A stretch of 64,000 nt of DNA from Sphingomonadales bacterium (GTDB lineage Bacteria; Pseudomonadota; Alphaproteobacteria; Sphingomonadales; Sphingomonadaceae). The translations under genes were made by a program, and so were the position numbers. The DNA lies in the NCBI GenBank assembly GCA_014763545.1, contig JACXVD010000006.1, positions 62,001-126,000 of the forward strand, read 5' to 3'. This document shows positions 8,440 to 17,707 of the stretch, piece by piece. The first letter of the stretch is position 1; every line of letters begins with the position of its first letter. The notes under the pieces were generated by a model. The model ran no database searches and had not been told where the DNA came from. It worked only from the letters and a program-made list of their open reading frames with translations.

Positions 8440-10977
8440 TCAGTAAATCCCGCCCTGTTCCTCGACGAAATCGGCCGGAGGTTCCTCTCGATTGCCCGCG
8501 CCCCCACCACGCGCGGCACCTTCACGCGCCTTGCGGATCAGTGCGAGGACTTCGTCCCGCTTGGCGGCAATACGATCCTGCCGCGTCGCCCGCGGCGGTT
8601 CGGTGTCGGGTTTGAAGGCTTCCCAGATCACCGACGACATCGGATCGTTGCCCGGCCAGCCTTCGAACACCCGCTTGCCGCTGGCGCGGTCGATGCGAAC
8701 CATACGCACGCCGGCAGGCGCAACCAGCGGGTCGGCATTCCAGCGCTTGAAGGTTTCCTGCACGAATTGCTTGAAAATCGGCGCGCCGATCGTGCCGCCC
8801 TGTGCGTATCCGCCCATGTTACGTGGCTTGTCGAACCCGAGATAGACGCCCGCGACCATGTCCTGGGTGCCGCCGACGAACCATGTTTCCTTCGGCCCGG
8901 TGGTGGTGCCGGTCTTGCCGAACAGCGGCAGCTTGAGATCGCGCAGCACCTTCGCGGTGCCGCGCTGGACCACGCCCTGCAGCATATGCACGACCTGGAA
9001 CGCGGTGCGCGGATCCATCGCCTGCACGCCGGAAGCGCCGAGGCGCGGCATGGGCGAACCATCCCACTCCGGCATGTTGCAGCCGGTGCAGGGGCGCGTA
9101 TCGGCGCGCCAGATCACCTTGCCCCGTCGGTCCTGCACATAGTCGATCAGCGTCGGTTTGTGCAGGCGGCCGTTGTCGGCCAGCGCGGAATAGGCGTTGA
9201 CCATGTCGAGTACGGTCGTCTCGCCCGCGCCCAGCGCGAAGGCGGGATAGGCGGGATAGTCGCCGATGCCCATGGTCTTGAAGGTCTTGACCACCTTGGG
9301 CATGCCCGTTTCCATCGCAATGTGGATGGTCATCAGGTTGCGGGATTGCTCGAGACCCCAGCGCATCGGGTGGATCCCGCCGCCACCGCCGCCCGAGTTG
9401 CGGAAGCATTTCTGTCCCAGCTTGGCGCCCTGGTAATAGCAAAACGTCTGGTCGGGCACTTCGGTAGCCGGGGTCATCCCGTTGTCCAGCCCGGTTGCAT
9501 AGACGAAGGGCTTGATCGTAGAACCCGGCTGGCGCTTGGCCTGCGTCGCGCGGTTGAACGAGCCGAGGCGACTGTCGAACCCGCCCTGCATGGCGAGGAT
9601 GCGGCCGCGCTGCGGGTCTTCCACCACCATGCCGCCCGAAACCTCGGGGATCGCCTGCACCTGCCAGCCGTTGCCCGATGGGGTCACTGCGGTGACGTCA
9701 CCGACTTTCAACTTCGCAGGCAGGCTGCCGAGCCGGCCTTCCTCACCGTTGGAGAAGCCGATCGTCGCATCCGATCCATTGCGCGACAGCACCACGCCTA
9801 TGCGCCAGTTCTTGTAGCTGATGCCGATGTTGCTGGAGGCCAGCTGCTGCTTCAGGTCGCCCTTCTCGGCATCGAGCGTCGCCACCGGTCCGGCCCAGCC
9901 ACGCCCGCCGTGATAGCGCAGCATGCCGGTGCGCAATGCATCGCGCGCGGCAACCTGCAATTGCGGATCGAGCGAGGTGCGCACCCAAAGGCCGCCAGCA
10001 TAGACGCTGTTCTTCCCGTCTTCGGCGGTCTCACCGAATTTGCCGATCAGGTCGCGGCGCACCTCCTCGAGGAAATAGCCCGCATCGACCCGCCGGAAAT
10101 CCGATGTTCCCGGCGCAACCAACCCGAGCGGCTTGGCCTTCGCCTGGTCGGCCGCCGCGCGGGTGACGAACCCGTTATCGACCATCTGGTCGAGCACCCA
10201 GTTCCGCCGTTCCAGCGCGCGCGCCTCGTTCGCCTTACGCCCATAGACTTCGGGCGCCTTGGGCAGGATCGCGAGGAAAGCCGCTTCCTGCAGGTCGAGA
10301 TCGGCGACATCCTTGTTGAAATAAGCGCGGGCCGCCGCCTGCACGCCGTAAGCGCGGCGACCGAGGGGGATTTCGTTGAGATAGAGCTCGAGGATCTGCT
10401 GCTTGTTCAGCACCCCTTCGATCCGCCGGGCAAGGATCATTTCCTTGAGCTTGCGGGTAACCGAATATTCGTCCCCGATCAGGATATTCTTCGCCACCTG
10501 CTGGGTGATCGTCGATCCGCCGACCGCACGGCCCGACCGCATCGGGTTGAGATAGTCAATCACCGCGCTGGCAAAGCCGCCGAAGTCGATCCCGCCGTGG
10601 CTGAAGAAGGTCTTGTCCTCCGCGGCCAGATAGGCGTCGATCAGCACCGGCGGGAAATCGGCATATTGCAGCTGCACCCGGCGTTCGCGGGCGTAGGAAT
10701 CGACAATTTCGCCGTCTGCGCCGCGCACCATGGTGGGCAGCGGCGGTTCGTATTCCAGCAGCGTCTTCGCATCGGGCAGGCCGCGCGCCAGCAGGACCCA
10801 GCCCAGGATCAGCGCCGCTAGCCCGATGCCGAGCAGGTAGGTCCCCCAGCGCAGCCAGCGCTTCTCGCGCCAGTGCGGCGCCAGCCATTCCAGGCGCGCA
10901 CCGGCCCAGCTCAAAATGCCGCTCGCCTCGCGACGAATGCGATAGCGCAGCGGTTCGTTTGCGGAAGTGTCAGCCAT
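8440..10977 (-). CDS. mrcA: Penicillin-binding protein 1A
   Basis: A bifunctional class A penicillin-binding protein of 845 residues that polymerises and cross-links peptidoglycan at the inner membrane. Order of parts: cytoplasmic tail, one membrane segment (YLLGIGLAALILGWVLLA), glycosyltransferase-51 domain with EDKTFFSHGG and GGSTITQQVAKN, an OB-like insert, then the transpeptidase domain. The transpeptidase motifs are STIK (Ser near residue 486), SRN and KTGT. ATG 10977 is preferred; the longer frame begins with TTG and adds a tail typical of no PBP1A. It follows the amidase gene, so two cell-wall genes are paired. Confidence 0.93.
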   Translation of the reverse strand: MADTSANEPLRYRIRREASGILSWAGARLEWLAPHWREKRWLRWGTYLLGIGLAALILGWVLLARGLPDAKTLLEYEPPLPTMVRGADGEIVDSYARERRVQLQYADFPPVLIDAYLAAEDKTFFSHGGIDFGGFASAVIDYLNPMRSGRAVGGSTITQQVAKNILIGDEYSVTRKLKEMILARRIEGVLNKQQILELYLNEIPLGRRAYGVQAAARAYFNKDVADLDLQEAAFLAILPKAPEVYGRKANEARALERRNWVLDQMVDNGFVTRAAADQAKAKPLGLVAPGTSDFRRVDAGYFLEEVRRDLIGKFGETAEDGKNSVYAGGLWVRTSLDPQLQVAARDALRTGMLRYHGGRGWAGPVATLDAEKGDLKQQLASSNIGISYKNWRIGVVLSRNGSDATIGFSNGEEGRLGSLPAKLKVGDVTAVTPSGNGWQVQAIPEVSGGMVVEDPQRGRILAMQGGFDSRLGSFNRATQAKRQPGSTIKPFVYATGLDNGMTPATEVPDQTFCYYQGAKLGQKCFRNSGGGGGGIHPMRWGLEQSRNLMTIHIAMETGMPKVVKTFKTMGIGDYPAYPAFALGAGETTVLDMVNAYSALADNGRLHKPTLIDYVQDRRGKVIWRADTRPCTGCNMPEWDGSPMPRLGASGVQAMDPRTAFQVVHMLQGVVQRGTAKVLRDLKLPLFGKTGTTTGPKETWFVGGTQDMVAGVYLGFDKPRNMGGYAQGGTIGAPIFKQFVQETFKRWNADPLVAPAGVRMVRIDRASGKRVFEGWPGNDPMSSVIWEAFKPDTEPPRATRQDRIAAKRDEVLALIRKAREGAARGGGAGNREEPPADFVEEQGGIY

Positions 10978-11061
10978 GGTCGGCGCCGCCCTTAGCACGG
11001 CGATTCCGCTGTGCGCCAGTTCCCTTTGCGCGGCCTGCAATGCCGTTACTCGGGCGCTCAA

Positions 11062-11940
11062 TCATGTTCCCTGCGCTCCCGACTGGCGCGCGAAGAAGAT
11101 GCGGATTGCGCGGGCCATGGTGATCGCGAAATTCAGCCGGCCCTGCGGCGAGGCCAGGCGCTGGGCATCGGCGGGGTTGGAGATATACCCGGATTCATAC
11201 AGCACGCTCGGCACGTCGGGCGCACGTAGCACGGCCAGCGCGGCGGAGCGGCGCGGCTGCGGGTGGAAGGTCAGCCTACCCTGCCCCTCACGCACGATCA
11301 GCTGCGCAAATTGCGCGGAATCGCCCTGGTTGCGGCGCTGCGACAGGTCGACGAGGATACGGCTGACATCCTCGCTCTGTCCTTCGAGTGGGACGCCGTT
11401 GACCTCGTCAGCAGCATTTTCACGCGCGGCGAAACGCTCCGCCGCTTCGCTCGATGCCTTGTCGGACAGCGTATAGATGCTGGCCCCGCTGACCCCCGCA
11501 CTGTCCCCTGCGCTGTCGGCGTGGATCGACACGAACAGGTCGGCGCCCAGCGCGCGGGCGATGGCGAAACGTTCGCCCAGCACCAGGAACCGGTCGTCCT
11601 CGCGCGTCAGCGCCACGCGGATACCGCCCTGCTTGACCAGTTCGTCCCGCAGCGCGAGCGCGAGACCGAGTACGATGTCCTTTTCCTGGAACCCCGCCCC
11701 GCTGGCGCCGGGATCATGCCCGCCATGCCCGGCGTCGATCACCACCAGCGGGCGGCTGCGATCTTCCGGCCCGTAGACCTTCGGCAAGTCGGCGGGTTGG
11801 CCTGCATCGGGCAGGTCCACCCGCAGCACATATCCCCGCCCCAGCACCGGCACCGGGATCGTCAGGCCCAGGGCGTAAAGCCCCCCCATAAGGGCAAGCG
11901 GAGCAAGGAAAATCAGCCAGAGCTGGGCGCGAAGCGACAT
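11062..11940 (-). CDS. N-acetylmuramoyl-L-alanine amidase (Amidase_3)
   Basis: A 292-residue zinc amidase that removes stem peptides from peptidoglycan, as in AmiC-type daughter-cell separation. An N-terminal membrane/signal segment (LIFLAPLALMGGLYALGL) precedes the catalytic domain. Zinc ligands are visible in VVIDAGHGGHDPGASG, the catalytic region in FVSIHADS and the final Glu in LYESGYISNP. No AMIN domain is present, so the protein is shorter than E. coli AmiC. ATG 11940 is chosen over a much longer open frame because it places the hydrophobic segment at the N-terminus. The mrcA gene follows. Confidence 0.9.
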   Translation of the reverse strand: MSLRAQLWLIFLAPLALMGGLYALGLTIPVPVLGRGYVLRVDLPDAGQPADLPKVYGPEDRSRPLVVIDAGHGGHDPGASGAGFQEKDIVLGLALALRDELVKQGGIRVALTREDDRFLVLGERFAIARALGADLFVSIHADSAGDSAGVSGASIYTLSDKASSEAAERFAARENAADEVNGVPLEGQSEDVSRILVDLSQRRNQGDSAQFAQLIVREGQGRLTFHPQPRRSAALAVLRAPDVPSVLYESGYISNPADAQRLASPQGRLNFAITMARAIRIFFARQSGAQGT

Positions 11941-12394
11941 GATGGAGCGAGTGTTAGGCGGCGAATAAGGGTTTGCGCAATATGGTTGCTCATGCCGATA
12001 CCCGGTGCTAGCTAGTCGGCGCCGGCTACCATGCAGTCCCGCCCGGCCCCGCGCATCACGGCGCGACGGCAGCGGGGCGGTCTCCCGGCAACCGATCCGG
12101 GCCCCACGCCCGGACTTCATGACAGGTTGATGCAGAACATGAGTATCCCCTCCCCGTCCCAGCAGGTGCCGCCTTACGGCCGCATCGCGACCGGGCCGGG
12201 CCGGGCCGCGCCTGCATGGCGCGATCACATGGCTGCAGACACATCACCCCGGTTCGGTGCGGATTTCCGCCCGGGCCGGCCCGAAATCGCCGTCCGCCCG
12301 CAGTGGGCTGGCGGCAATCACACATATTCGCGCATCCCCGCAAACCGGCGACTGGTATCCAGCGCCCCGCCCGGATGCGCCTGGAGAATTCATA
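11941..12394. other. 454-bp gap: divergent promoter region and rne leader
   Basis: This non-coding gap separates the amidase (minus) from rne (plus). It holds a run of GGGCC units (CCGGGCCGGGCCGGGCCG at 12191-12208) and several GC-rich inverted stretches. RNase E commonly controls its own mRNA through a long 5' leader, so the length fits such a leader. I could not recognise a known conserved structure by eye. Open frames crossing the gap are unbroken only because of high GC and show no family signatures. Confidence 0.5.
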
Positions 12395-15193
12395 ATGGCA
12401 ACGCGCATGCTGATCGATGCGCGCCACCCGGAAGAAACGCGGGTGGCGGTGCTCAAGGGAAACCGGATTGAGGAGTTCGACTTCGAATCTGCCGAGCACA
12501 AGCAGATCAAGGGCAATATTTATCTCGCCAAGGTAACCCGTGTAGAACCCAGCCTGCAGGCCGCTTTCGTCGATTTCGGCGGCAACCGGCATGGCTTCCT
12601 GGCATTCAGCGAAATCCATCCCGACTATTACCAGATCCCCAAGGAGGATCGTGAGGCCCTGCTCGCCGAAGAAGCGGCTGCGGCGGAAGAAGAGGCTGCA
12701 CTGCGTGCCGCCGAAGACGTTGACGATTTCGGCGAAAGCGCACTCGACCGCATCGGCGGCGAAGACGACAATGGTGACGACAACGGCAGCGCCGGCGGCG
12801 TCACCGAAATCGACACCTCCGAGAAGGACGATGTCGCCACGATCGAGGAAGGCCGCCTCGAAGACGGCGACGACGAGGATGATGGCGCCGATGGCGACGA
12901 GGATGACACCTCCGAAGCAGGCGACGAAGACGACGACGATCGCTCCGAAGACGACGGCGGTGAGGACGACCGCTCGCGCGGGGGCCGTGGCCGTCGTGGC
13001 CGCCGCCAGGGCAAGGGTTCCAGCGCCCGCGCCAAGGAAGCCGACGCGCTGCGGGCCAAGCGCCTGAACCTGCGCCGCCGCTACAAGATCCAGGACGTTA
13101 TCCAGCGCCGCCAGGTGCTGCTGGTACAGGTCGTCAAGGAAGAGCGCGGCAACAAGGGCGCCGCGCTGACCACCTATCTCAGCCTCGCCGGTCGCTATTG
13201 CGTGCTGATGCCCAATTCCAGCCACGGCGGCGGCATTTCGCGCAAGATTTCCAGCGCGGCCGACCGCAAGCGGCTGAAGAGCATCGTCTCGGAAATGAGC
13301 CTGCCCAAGTCGATGGGCCTGATCGTGCGCACCGCCGGGCTGCAGCGCACCAAGACCGAGATCAAGCGTGACTTCGACTATCTCGCCCGCCTGTGGGACG
13401 AAATCCGCGAAAATACGCTCAAATCGACCGCGCCGGCGCTGATCCATTCGGACAGCGACTTGATCAAGCGCGCGATCCGCGACATCTACAATCGCGAGAT
13501 CGAGGAAGTCATCGTCGAAGGCGAGGACGGTTATCGTTCGGCGCGCGAGTTCATGAAACTGCTGATGCCCAGCCATGCGCGCCGGGTGAAAGCCTATTCC
13601 GACCCGATGCCGCTGTTCCAGCGCTATGGCGCGGAAGACCAGCTGCGCGCGATGTACGACCCGGTCGTGCAGCTCAAGAGCGGCGGCTATCTGGTGATCA
13701 ACCCGACCGAAGCGCTGGTTTCGATCGACATCAACTCGGGCCGTTCGACCAAGGAACACGGCATCGAACAGACCGCCGTTGCGACCAATGTCGAAGCGGC
13801 GAAGGAAATCGCCCGCCAGCTGCGCCTGCGCGACATGGCAGGCCTCGTCGTGATCGACTTTATCGACATGGAATATTCGTCGAATATCCGGAAGGTCGAG
13901 AAGGCGATGAAGGATGCGCTGAAGCATGATCGTGCGCGCATCCAGGTCGGTCGCATCTCTGGCTTCGGCCTGATGGAAATGAGCCGCCAGCGCCTGCGCA
14001 CCGGCGTGCTCGAAGCGACCACCCGCGAATGCCCGCATTGCGACGGCACCGGGCTCGTCCGCACCGCCAGCAGCGCAGGCCTTTCCGCCCTGCGCCTGAT
14101 CGAGGACGAAGCGGCCAAGGGCAAGGGCACGATCATCACCCTGTCGGCCAGCACCGAAGCATCGATCTACCTGCTCAACGCCAAGCGCGGCGACCTGCAG
14201 GAGATCGAAGATCGCTACGGCGTCCACGTCCAGGTTATCCCCGAGGGCGAGGACGAAGGCGCGAAGATGAGCGTCTCCAGCTCCGGCCCGCGCCCGACCC
14301 AGGCGCCGCGGTTCGATCCGATCGTCGACGAAGAGGAAGAAGGCGAAGATCTGATCGACGAGATCGAGGACGAGGAAGACGAGGACGACGCACCGCGCGG
14401 CGATGCCGACGACGATCGCGGCAACCGCAACAAGAAGCGCCGCCGCCGCCGTGGCGGTCGCGGTCGCAAACGCCGCGACGAACAGGGCACCGACGGCGAT
14501 GCCGAAGACAGCGAAACCGACGATCGCGACCTGGACGACGAGGATTCGGCTGACGACGACAGCAGCCCTGCAGAGGCGGACGATGCTGGCGACCGCCCGA
14601 AGAAGCGCCGCCGTCGCGGTGGTCGCCGTCGGCGTGGCCGCAAGGGCGAGGAAGGTGAAACGACCTCCTCCGAAGGCGAAGAAGCGCTCGACGAAGTGAG
14701 CGAGCAGCTGGCCGACGATATCGCCGTCGTCGCTGAGCCTGCCGAAGCAGTCGAGGCCGAAGCCCCCGCCGAGGAAGCACCCAAGCCAAAGCGCAGCCGC
14801 CGCAAGAAGGCCACTGAACCCGCCGCCGAAGAAGCTGGAGCGCAAGAAGCTCCGACAGAAGAAGCGGCGACCGAAGAGGCGGCCGAGGAGAAGCCCAAGC
14901 CCAAGCGGACGCGCCGCAAGAAGGTTGAAGAACCGGCTGCCGACGAACAGCCCGCTGCGGAAGCCCCGGCGAGCGAGGAAGCCCCCGCCGCCGAAGACAA
15001 GCCGAAGCCCAAGCGGACGCGCCGCAAGAAGGCCGAAGAGGCCCCGGTGGTGGAAGACGCCGAACCCATCGCAGCGCCTGCTCCGGCAGAGCCGGTTGCC
15101 GAGCCCGCCGAAGCGCCGGCAGCGGAAGCCGAGGCTCCCGCCGAAGATGGCGCCCCACGTCGCGGCTGGTGGCAACGCACCTTCGGGGAATAG
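12395..15193 (+). CDS. rne: Ribonuclease E
   Basis: A 932-residue endoribonuclease that starts mRNA decay and processes rRNA and tRNA as the hub of the degradosome. The S1 domain (from about residue 35) is split by an acidic, low-complexity insert at roughly 85-225, ending in a basic RGRRGRRQGKG patch. Catalytic Asp445 (VSIDINSG) and Asp488 (VVIDFIDM) and the Zn-link C546/C549 (CPHC) keep exactly the spacing of E. coli D303, D346, C404 and C407, shifted by 142. The C-terminal tail alternates acidic blocks with Arg/Lys blocks and ends with three KPKR(S/T)RRKK units. ATG 12395 has GGAG upstream. Confidence 0.95.
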   Translation: MATRMLIDARHPEETRVAVLKGNRIEEFDFESAEHKQIKGNIYLAKVTRVEPSLQAAFVDFGGNRHGFLAFSEIHPDYYQIPKEDREALLAEEAAAAEEEAALRAAEDVDDFGESALDRIGGEDDNGDDNGSAGGVTEIDTSEKDDVATIEEGRLEDGDDEDDGADGDEDDTSEAGDEDDDDRSEDDGGEDDRSRGGRGRRGRRQGKGSSARAKEADALRAKRLNLRRRYKIQDVIQRRQVLLVQVVKEERGNKGAALTTYLSLAGRYCVLMPNSSHGGGISRKISSAADRKRLKSIVSEMSLPKSMGLIVRTAGLQRTKTEIKRDFDYLARLWDEIRENTLKSTAPALIHSDSDLIKRAIRDIYNREIEEVIVEGEDGYRSAREFMKLLMPSHARRVKAYSDPMPLFQRYGAEDQLRAMYDPVVQLKSGGYLVINPTEALVSIDINSGRSTKEHGIEQTAVATNVEAAKEIARQLRLRDMAGLVVIDFIDMEYSSNIRKVEKAMKDALKHDRARIQVGRISGFGLMEMSRQRLRTGVLEATTRECPHCDGTGLVRTASSAGLSALRLIEDEAAKGKGTIITLSASTEASIYLLNAKRGDLQEIEDRYGVHVQVIPEGEDEGAKMSVSSSGPRPTQAPRFDPIVDEEEEGEDLIDEIEDEEDEDDAPRGDADDDRGNRNKKRRRRRGGRGRKRRDEQGTDGDAEDSETDDRDLDDEDSADDDSSPAEADDAGDRPKKRRRRGGRRRRGRKGEEGETTSSEGEEALDEVSEQLADDIAVVAEPAEAVEAEAPAEEAPKPKRSRRKKATEPAAEEAGAQEAPTEEAATEEAAEEKPKPKRTRRKKVEEPAADEQPAAEAPASEEAPAAEDKPKPKRTRRKKAEEAPVVEDAEPIAAPAPAEPVAEPAEAPAAEAEAPAEDGAPRRGWWQRTFGE
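14897..15032 (+). repeat. 28-bp direct repeat inside rne tail
   Basis: Identical 28-base copies at 14897-14924 and 15005-15032 encode the basic units KPKRTRRKK of the RNase E tail. A third, diverged unit (KPKRSRRKK) lies upstream near 14785. The spacing between copies is 108 bases. Confidence 0.85.
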
Positions 15194-15200
15194 TAACGCG

Positions 15201-16244
15201 ATGCTCGGGAAGGGCTTGCTGTGCCGTGCGCTCGTCGTAGCGATTGGCCTGCTCGCCCTTCCCGCTGCTCCCGCCGATGCGGCCGGGGAAAAGGCTGGCG
15301 CGGCCGAGCGCGCCTATCGGGACGGCGATTTCCATGAAGCCGCACGCCTGTGGGGCGAAGCCTGCGATCATAACGACGCTGCATCCTGCTACGAACTCGG
15401 CATCGTCTATCGCGACGGCGAAGGCACACCCGCCGACCATCCCCGCTATCTGAAATTGATGCGCACCGCCTGCGACGGCGATGAGCCGCGCGGGTGCTAC
15501 CAGCTGGGGCGCGAGGAACTTGGCCAGCAGGAAGACGGCGGGCCGCGGGCAACGCCCGAGCAACGCGAACGCGGCCTCGCCTTTTACGGCAAGGCTTGCG
15601 ACCTTGGCCTGTCGGCTGCGTGCCGCAATCTCTCGCTTCACATGGGCGAGGACGGGGCGCTCGAACACGATCCGCAGGCCTACGTCGCCCGGCTGGAACA
15701 AAGCTGCGCCACGGGTGACGGCGCGGGCTGCTTTGCGCTCGCCGCGCTGTATGACCGGCACGAGGGCAAGGTGCTGCGCGACAATCCCGCAGCCGCCAAC
15801 GATGCGCTACGCCGGGGTTGCAGCCGGCTGGACCGCGACAGCTGCCAGAACCTGGCCTGGCATTATGCCCACGGCTTCGGGGTGAAGACGGATTTGCGCA
15901 AGAGCGCCGTACTCTACCAACTCGCCTGCGATGACGACGCGGGCTTCAACTGCCCGTTCATTCCTGCCACACACATCCGCCCAGCCCCCTATTCCGGCAG
16001 TGCGGTGGCCAATGAATGGCGCGCCGCTGCGGGGACGTACGAACAGGCTTGCCATGCCGATTTTGCACCCGGCTGCTTCGGCCTTGCCCGGCTGATTGCG
16101 CGCAGCGGCAAGGGCGCAGAACATGCGGACCAGATGCGTAGCCTGCTCGAAAAAGCGATCCGCCTCGAACCGGATTTCGTGATCGCGTGGGAATTGCTGC
16201 GCCGGGTCGATGCGGGCGAATTGCCGGACGCTAAGGTCAGTTGA
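15201..16244 (+). CDS. Secreted Sel1-repeat protein with paired cysteines
   Basis: A 347-residue protein with a signal peptide (VVAIGLLALPAAPADA) and about seven Sel1/TPR-like repeats. Each repeat carries two Cys eight residues apart: CDHNDAASC, CDGDEPRGC, CDLGLSAAC, CATGDGAGC, CSRLDRDSC, CDDDAGFNC, CHADFAPGC. This matches the disulfide-locked repeats of Helicobacter cysteine-rich (Hcp) proteins and suggests an exported, oxidised scaffold. ATG 15201 comes 7 bases after the rne stop, so it may ride on the rne transcript. Binding partner unknown. Confidence 0.82.
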   Translation: MLGKGLLCRALVVAIGLLALPAAPADAAGEKAGAAERAYRDGDFHEAARLWGEACDHNDAASCYELGIVYRDGEGTPADHPRYLKLMRTACDGDEPRGCYQLGREELGQQEDGGPRATPEQRERGLAFYGKACDLGLSAACRNLSLHMGEDGALEHDPQAYVARLEQSCATGDGAGCFALAALYDRHEGKVLRDNPAAANDALRRGCSRLDRDSCQNLAWHYAHGFGVKTDLRKSAVLYQLACDDDAGFNCPFIPATHIRPAPYSGSAVANEWRAAAGTYEQACHADFAPGCFGLARLIARSGKGAEHADQMRSLLEKAIRLEPDFVIAWELLRRVDAGELPDAKVS

Positions 16245-16247
16245 CGC

Positions 16248-16883
16248 TTACTCGCCGGATTTGCGACCGACGCCCCATTCCATCCATCCGGCCCAGCGCG
16301 GCGCCTTGTCGGCATAGGCGCTGCCTACTTCTTCCACAGCAAAACCGGCCTTGCGAACATTGTCGAACACGGGCCGTGTCAGATGGCAATTGCCCGCCAG
16401 CCGTTTCCACACGGGTTCGATCCGCCGCTGCCATTTCTGCGGTCCCGCATCGGGCGCGCGACCGTGCTCGAGGAACAGCAATTGCCCGCCCGGTTTGAGG
16501 ATGCGACGCATCTCGGACAGCACCCGATCTGTCTCGCCCACCGAACATAGCGTATAGGTGCACACAACCGTGTCGAAGCGGTGGTCCTCGAAGGGGATAG
16601 CTTCACCCACGCCTTCGCGCAGATCGGCGGGCCAGCCTTTCTCCGCCGCGCGGGCGCGGGCGCCGTCGAGCAGCGTGTGGTTCGGGTCGATCCCCGCGAA
16701 CGAAACGACCTTGTCGCGGTCGTAGTAACGTTGGTTCAGCCCTCCTCCGCACCCCAGCTCGAAGACATCGCCTTGCGCCAGCGGGATCAACTGGGCGCGC
16801 AATTCGGAAATCTCGTCCTGCCCGCAGGCCATGGTGATCATCCGCGAGAGGATCTTCTCCTCATAGAAATTCTTCAGGCCCAT
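16248..16883 (-). CDS. Class I SAM-dependent methyltransferase
   Basis: A 211-residue cytoplasmic methyltransferase. SAM-binding motif I is VFELGCGGGLNQRYY, the acidic loop is FAGIDPNH, and later motifs are VVCTYTLCSV and PGGQLLFLEHGRA. This pattern resembles UbiE/phospholipid N-methyltransferase-like enzymes; the substrate is not certain. ATG 16883 has GGAG nine bases upstream and is preferred to the GTG at 16898. It converges with the Sel1-repeat gene, leaving three bases between stops. Confidence 0.8.
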   Translation of the reverse strand: MGLKNFYEEKILSRMITMACGQDEISELRAQLIPLAQGDVFELGCGGGLNQRYYDRDKVVSFAGIDPNHTLLDGARARAAEKGWPADLREGVGEAIPFEDHRFDTVVCTYTLCSVGETDRVLSEMRRILKPGGQLLFLEHGRAPDAGPQKWQRRIEPVWKRLAGNCHLTRPVFDNVRKAGFAVEEVGSAYADKAPRWAGWMEWGVGRKSGE

Positions 16884-16951
16884 CGCGGTCCACTCCACCT
16901 GCTACTGCGCGACAATAGCGCCTTCGCACGGCAAGGGAATGGCGGTTGCGG

Positions 16952-17707
16952 TCAGGCCTCGCGCGATGCGAGCAGCGCGCGGATATCGGCAAGGTCGGCT
17001 TGCTTGTCGACATCGACCGCTGCCAGCCCGTTCTCCGCCGGGACAAGCGCGGCACCAATGCCGATGCGTCGGCCGAGCCGTGCCAGCCCCTCGGCCAGCG
17101 ACAGGCGGCCCAGCGCATAGGCTGCAAGCGTCCCCAGCCCCAGCTTCGCGGCGATTTTCCACGGGCGTTTGCGATCGGCCTCGATCCCCTGCCAGGTGTC
17201 GATCGCCGCACGAGCCTTGTCCGTTCGCAGGTAGAACAAATTGCAACCCGACCATTGCCCATCGGCGAAGCGCCAATAGGTGCGCTTCGATCCGGGCATG
17301 GCTTGTTCAATCTTCTCGCGGCGCGCCAGCATCACCGCGACATCGCAGTCCATCGGCGCCTGGTCGACGATCTGGCGCACCCAGTCCCCCTGCAGCAGCG
17401 CATGATCGGCGGTGGTAACGAGTAGCGGCGCGCCGAGCACGTCGAAGCCGCGCATGACGCTGCCAGCAGGGCCACGTGCAGCTTCGAGCACTTCGACGCC
17501 GAGCGTCCGTGCCAGTTCGATCACGGCGGGTTCGTTGGCCGACACCGCGATCCGCGCGGCGCCCGCTACTCGCAATGCTCCGACCACGCGCGCCAGCAGC
17601 GGCTCGCCTTCGAGCGCTATCAGCGCCTTGTGCGGCACGCCTTCATGCCCGGCGAGCGGGTCGCCGCCTGGGCGCGATCCGGCGAGGACCAGCGCGTTGA
17701 ACGTCAT
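16952..17707 (-). CDS. MobA-like nucleotidyltransferase
   Basis: A 251-residue protein with an N-terminal nucleotidyltransferase fold: LVLAGSRPGGDPLA (nucleotide loop), HKALIALEGEPLL and the metal-binding VTTADHALL. The family activates sugars or cofactors with NTPs. The start overlaps the flippase stop by four bases (ATGA), so its job is probably in the same glycan or phospho-polyol pathway, for example making a nucleotide-activated precursor. That last step is inference. Confidence 0.72.
   Translation of the reverse strand: MTFNALVLAGSRPGGDPLAGHEGVPHKALIALEGEPLLARVVGALRVAGAARIAVSANEPAVIELARTLGVEVLEAARGPAGSVMRGFDVLGAPLLVTTADHALLQGDWVRQIVDQAPMDCDVAVMLARREKIEQAMPGSKRTYWRFADGQWSGCNLFYLRTDKARAAIDTWQGIEADRKRPWKIAAKLGLGTLAAYALGRLSLAEGLARLGRRIGIGAALVPAENGLAAVDVDKQADLADIRALLASREA

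Noticed and set aside
11941-12228. Coding extension of the amidase frame upstream of ATG 11940
   Set aside because: The extra 96 residues are Arg/Gly/Pro-rich with no signal, and would bury the membrane segment.
12056-15175. Very long minus-strand open frame (over 1000 codons) opposite rne
   Set aside because: It is an antisense shadow of the repetitive GC-rich rne sequence; the plus frame has all RNase E catalytic residues.
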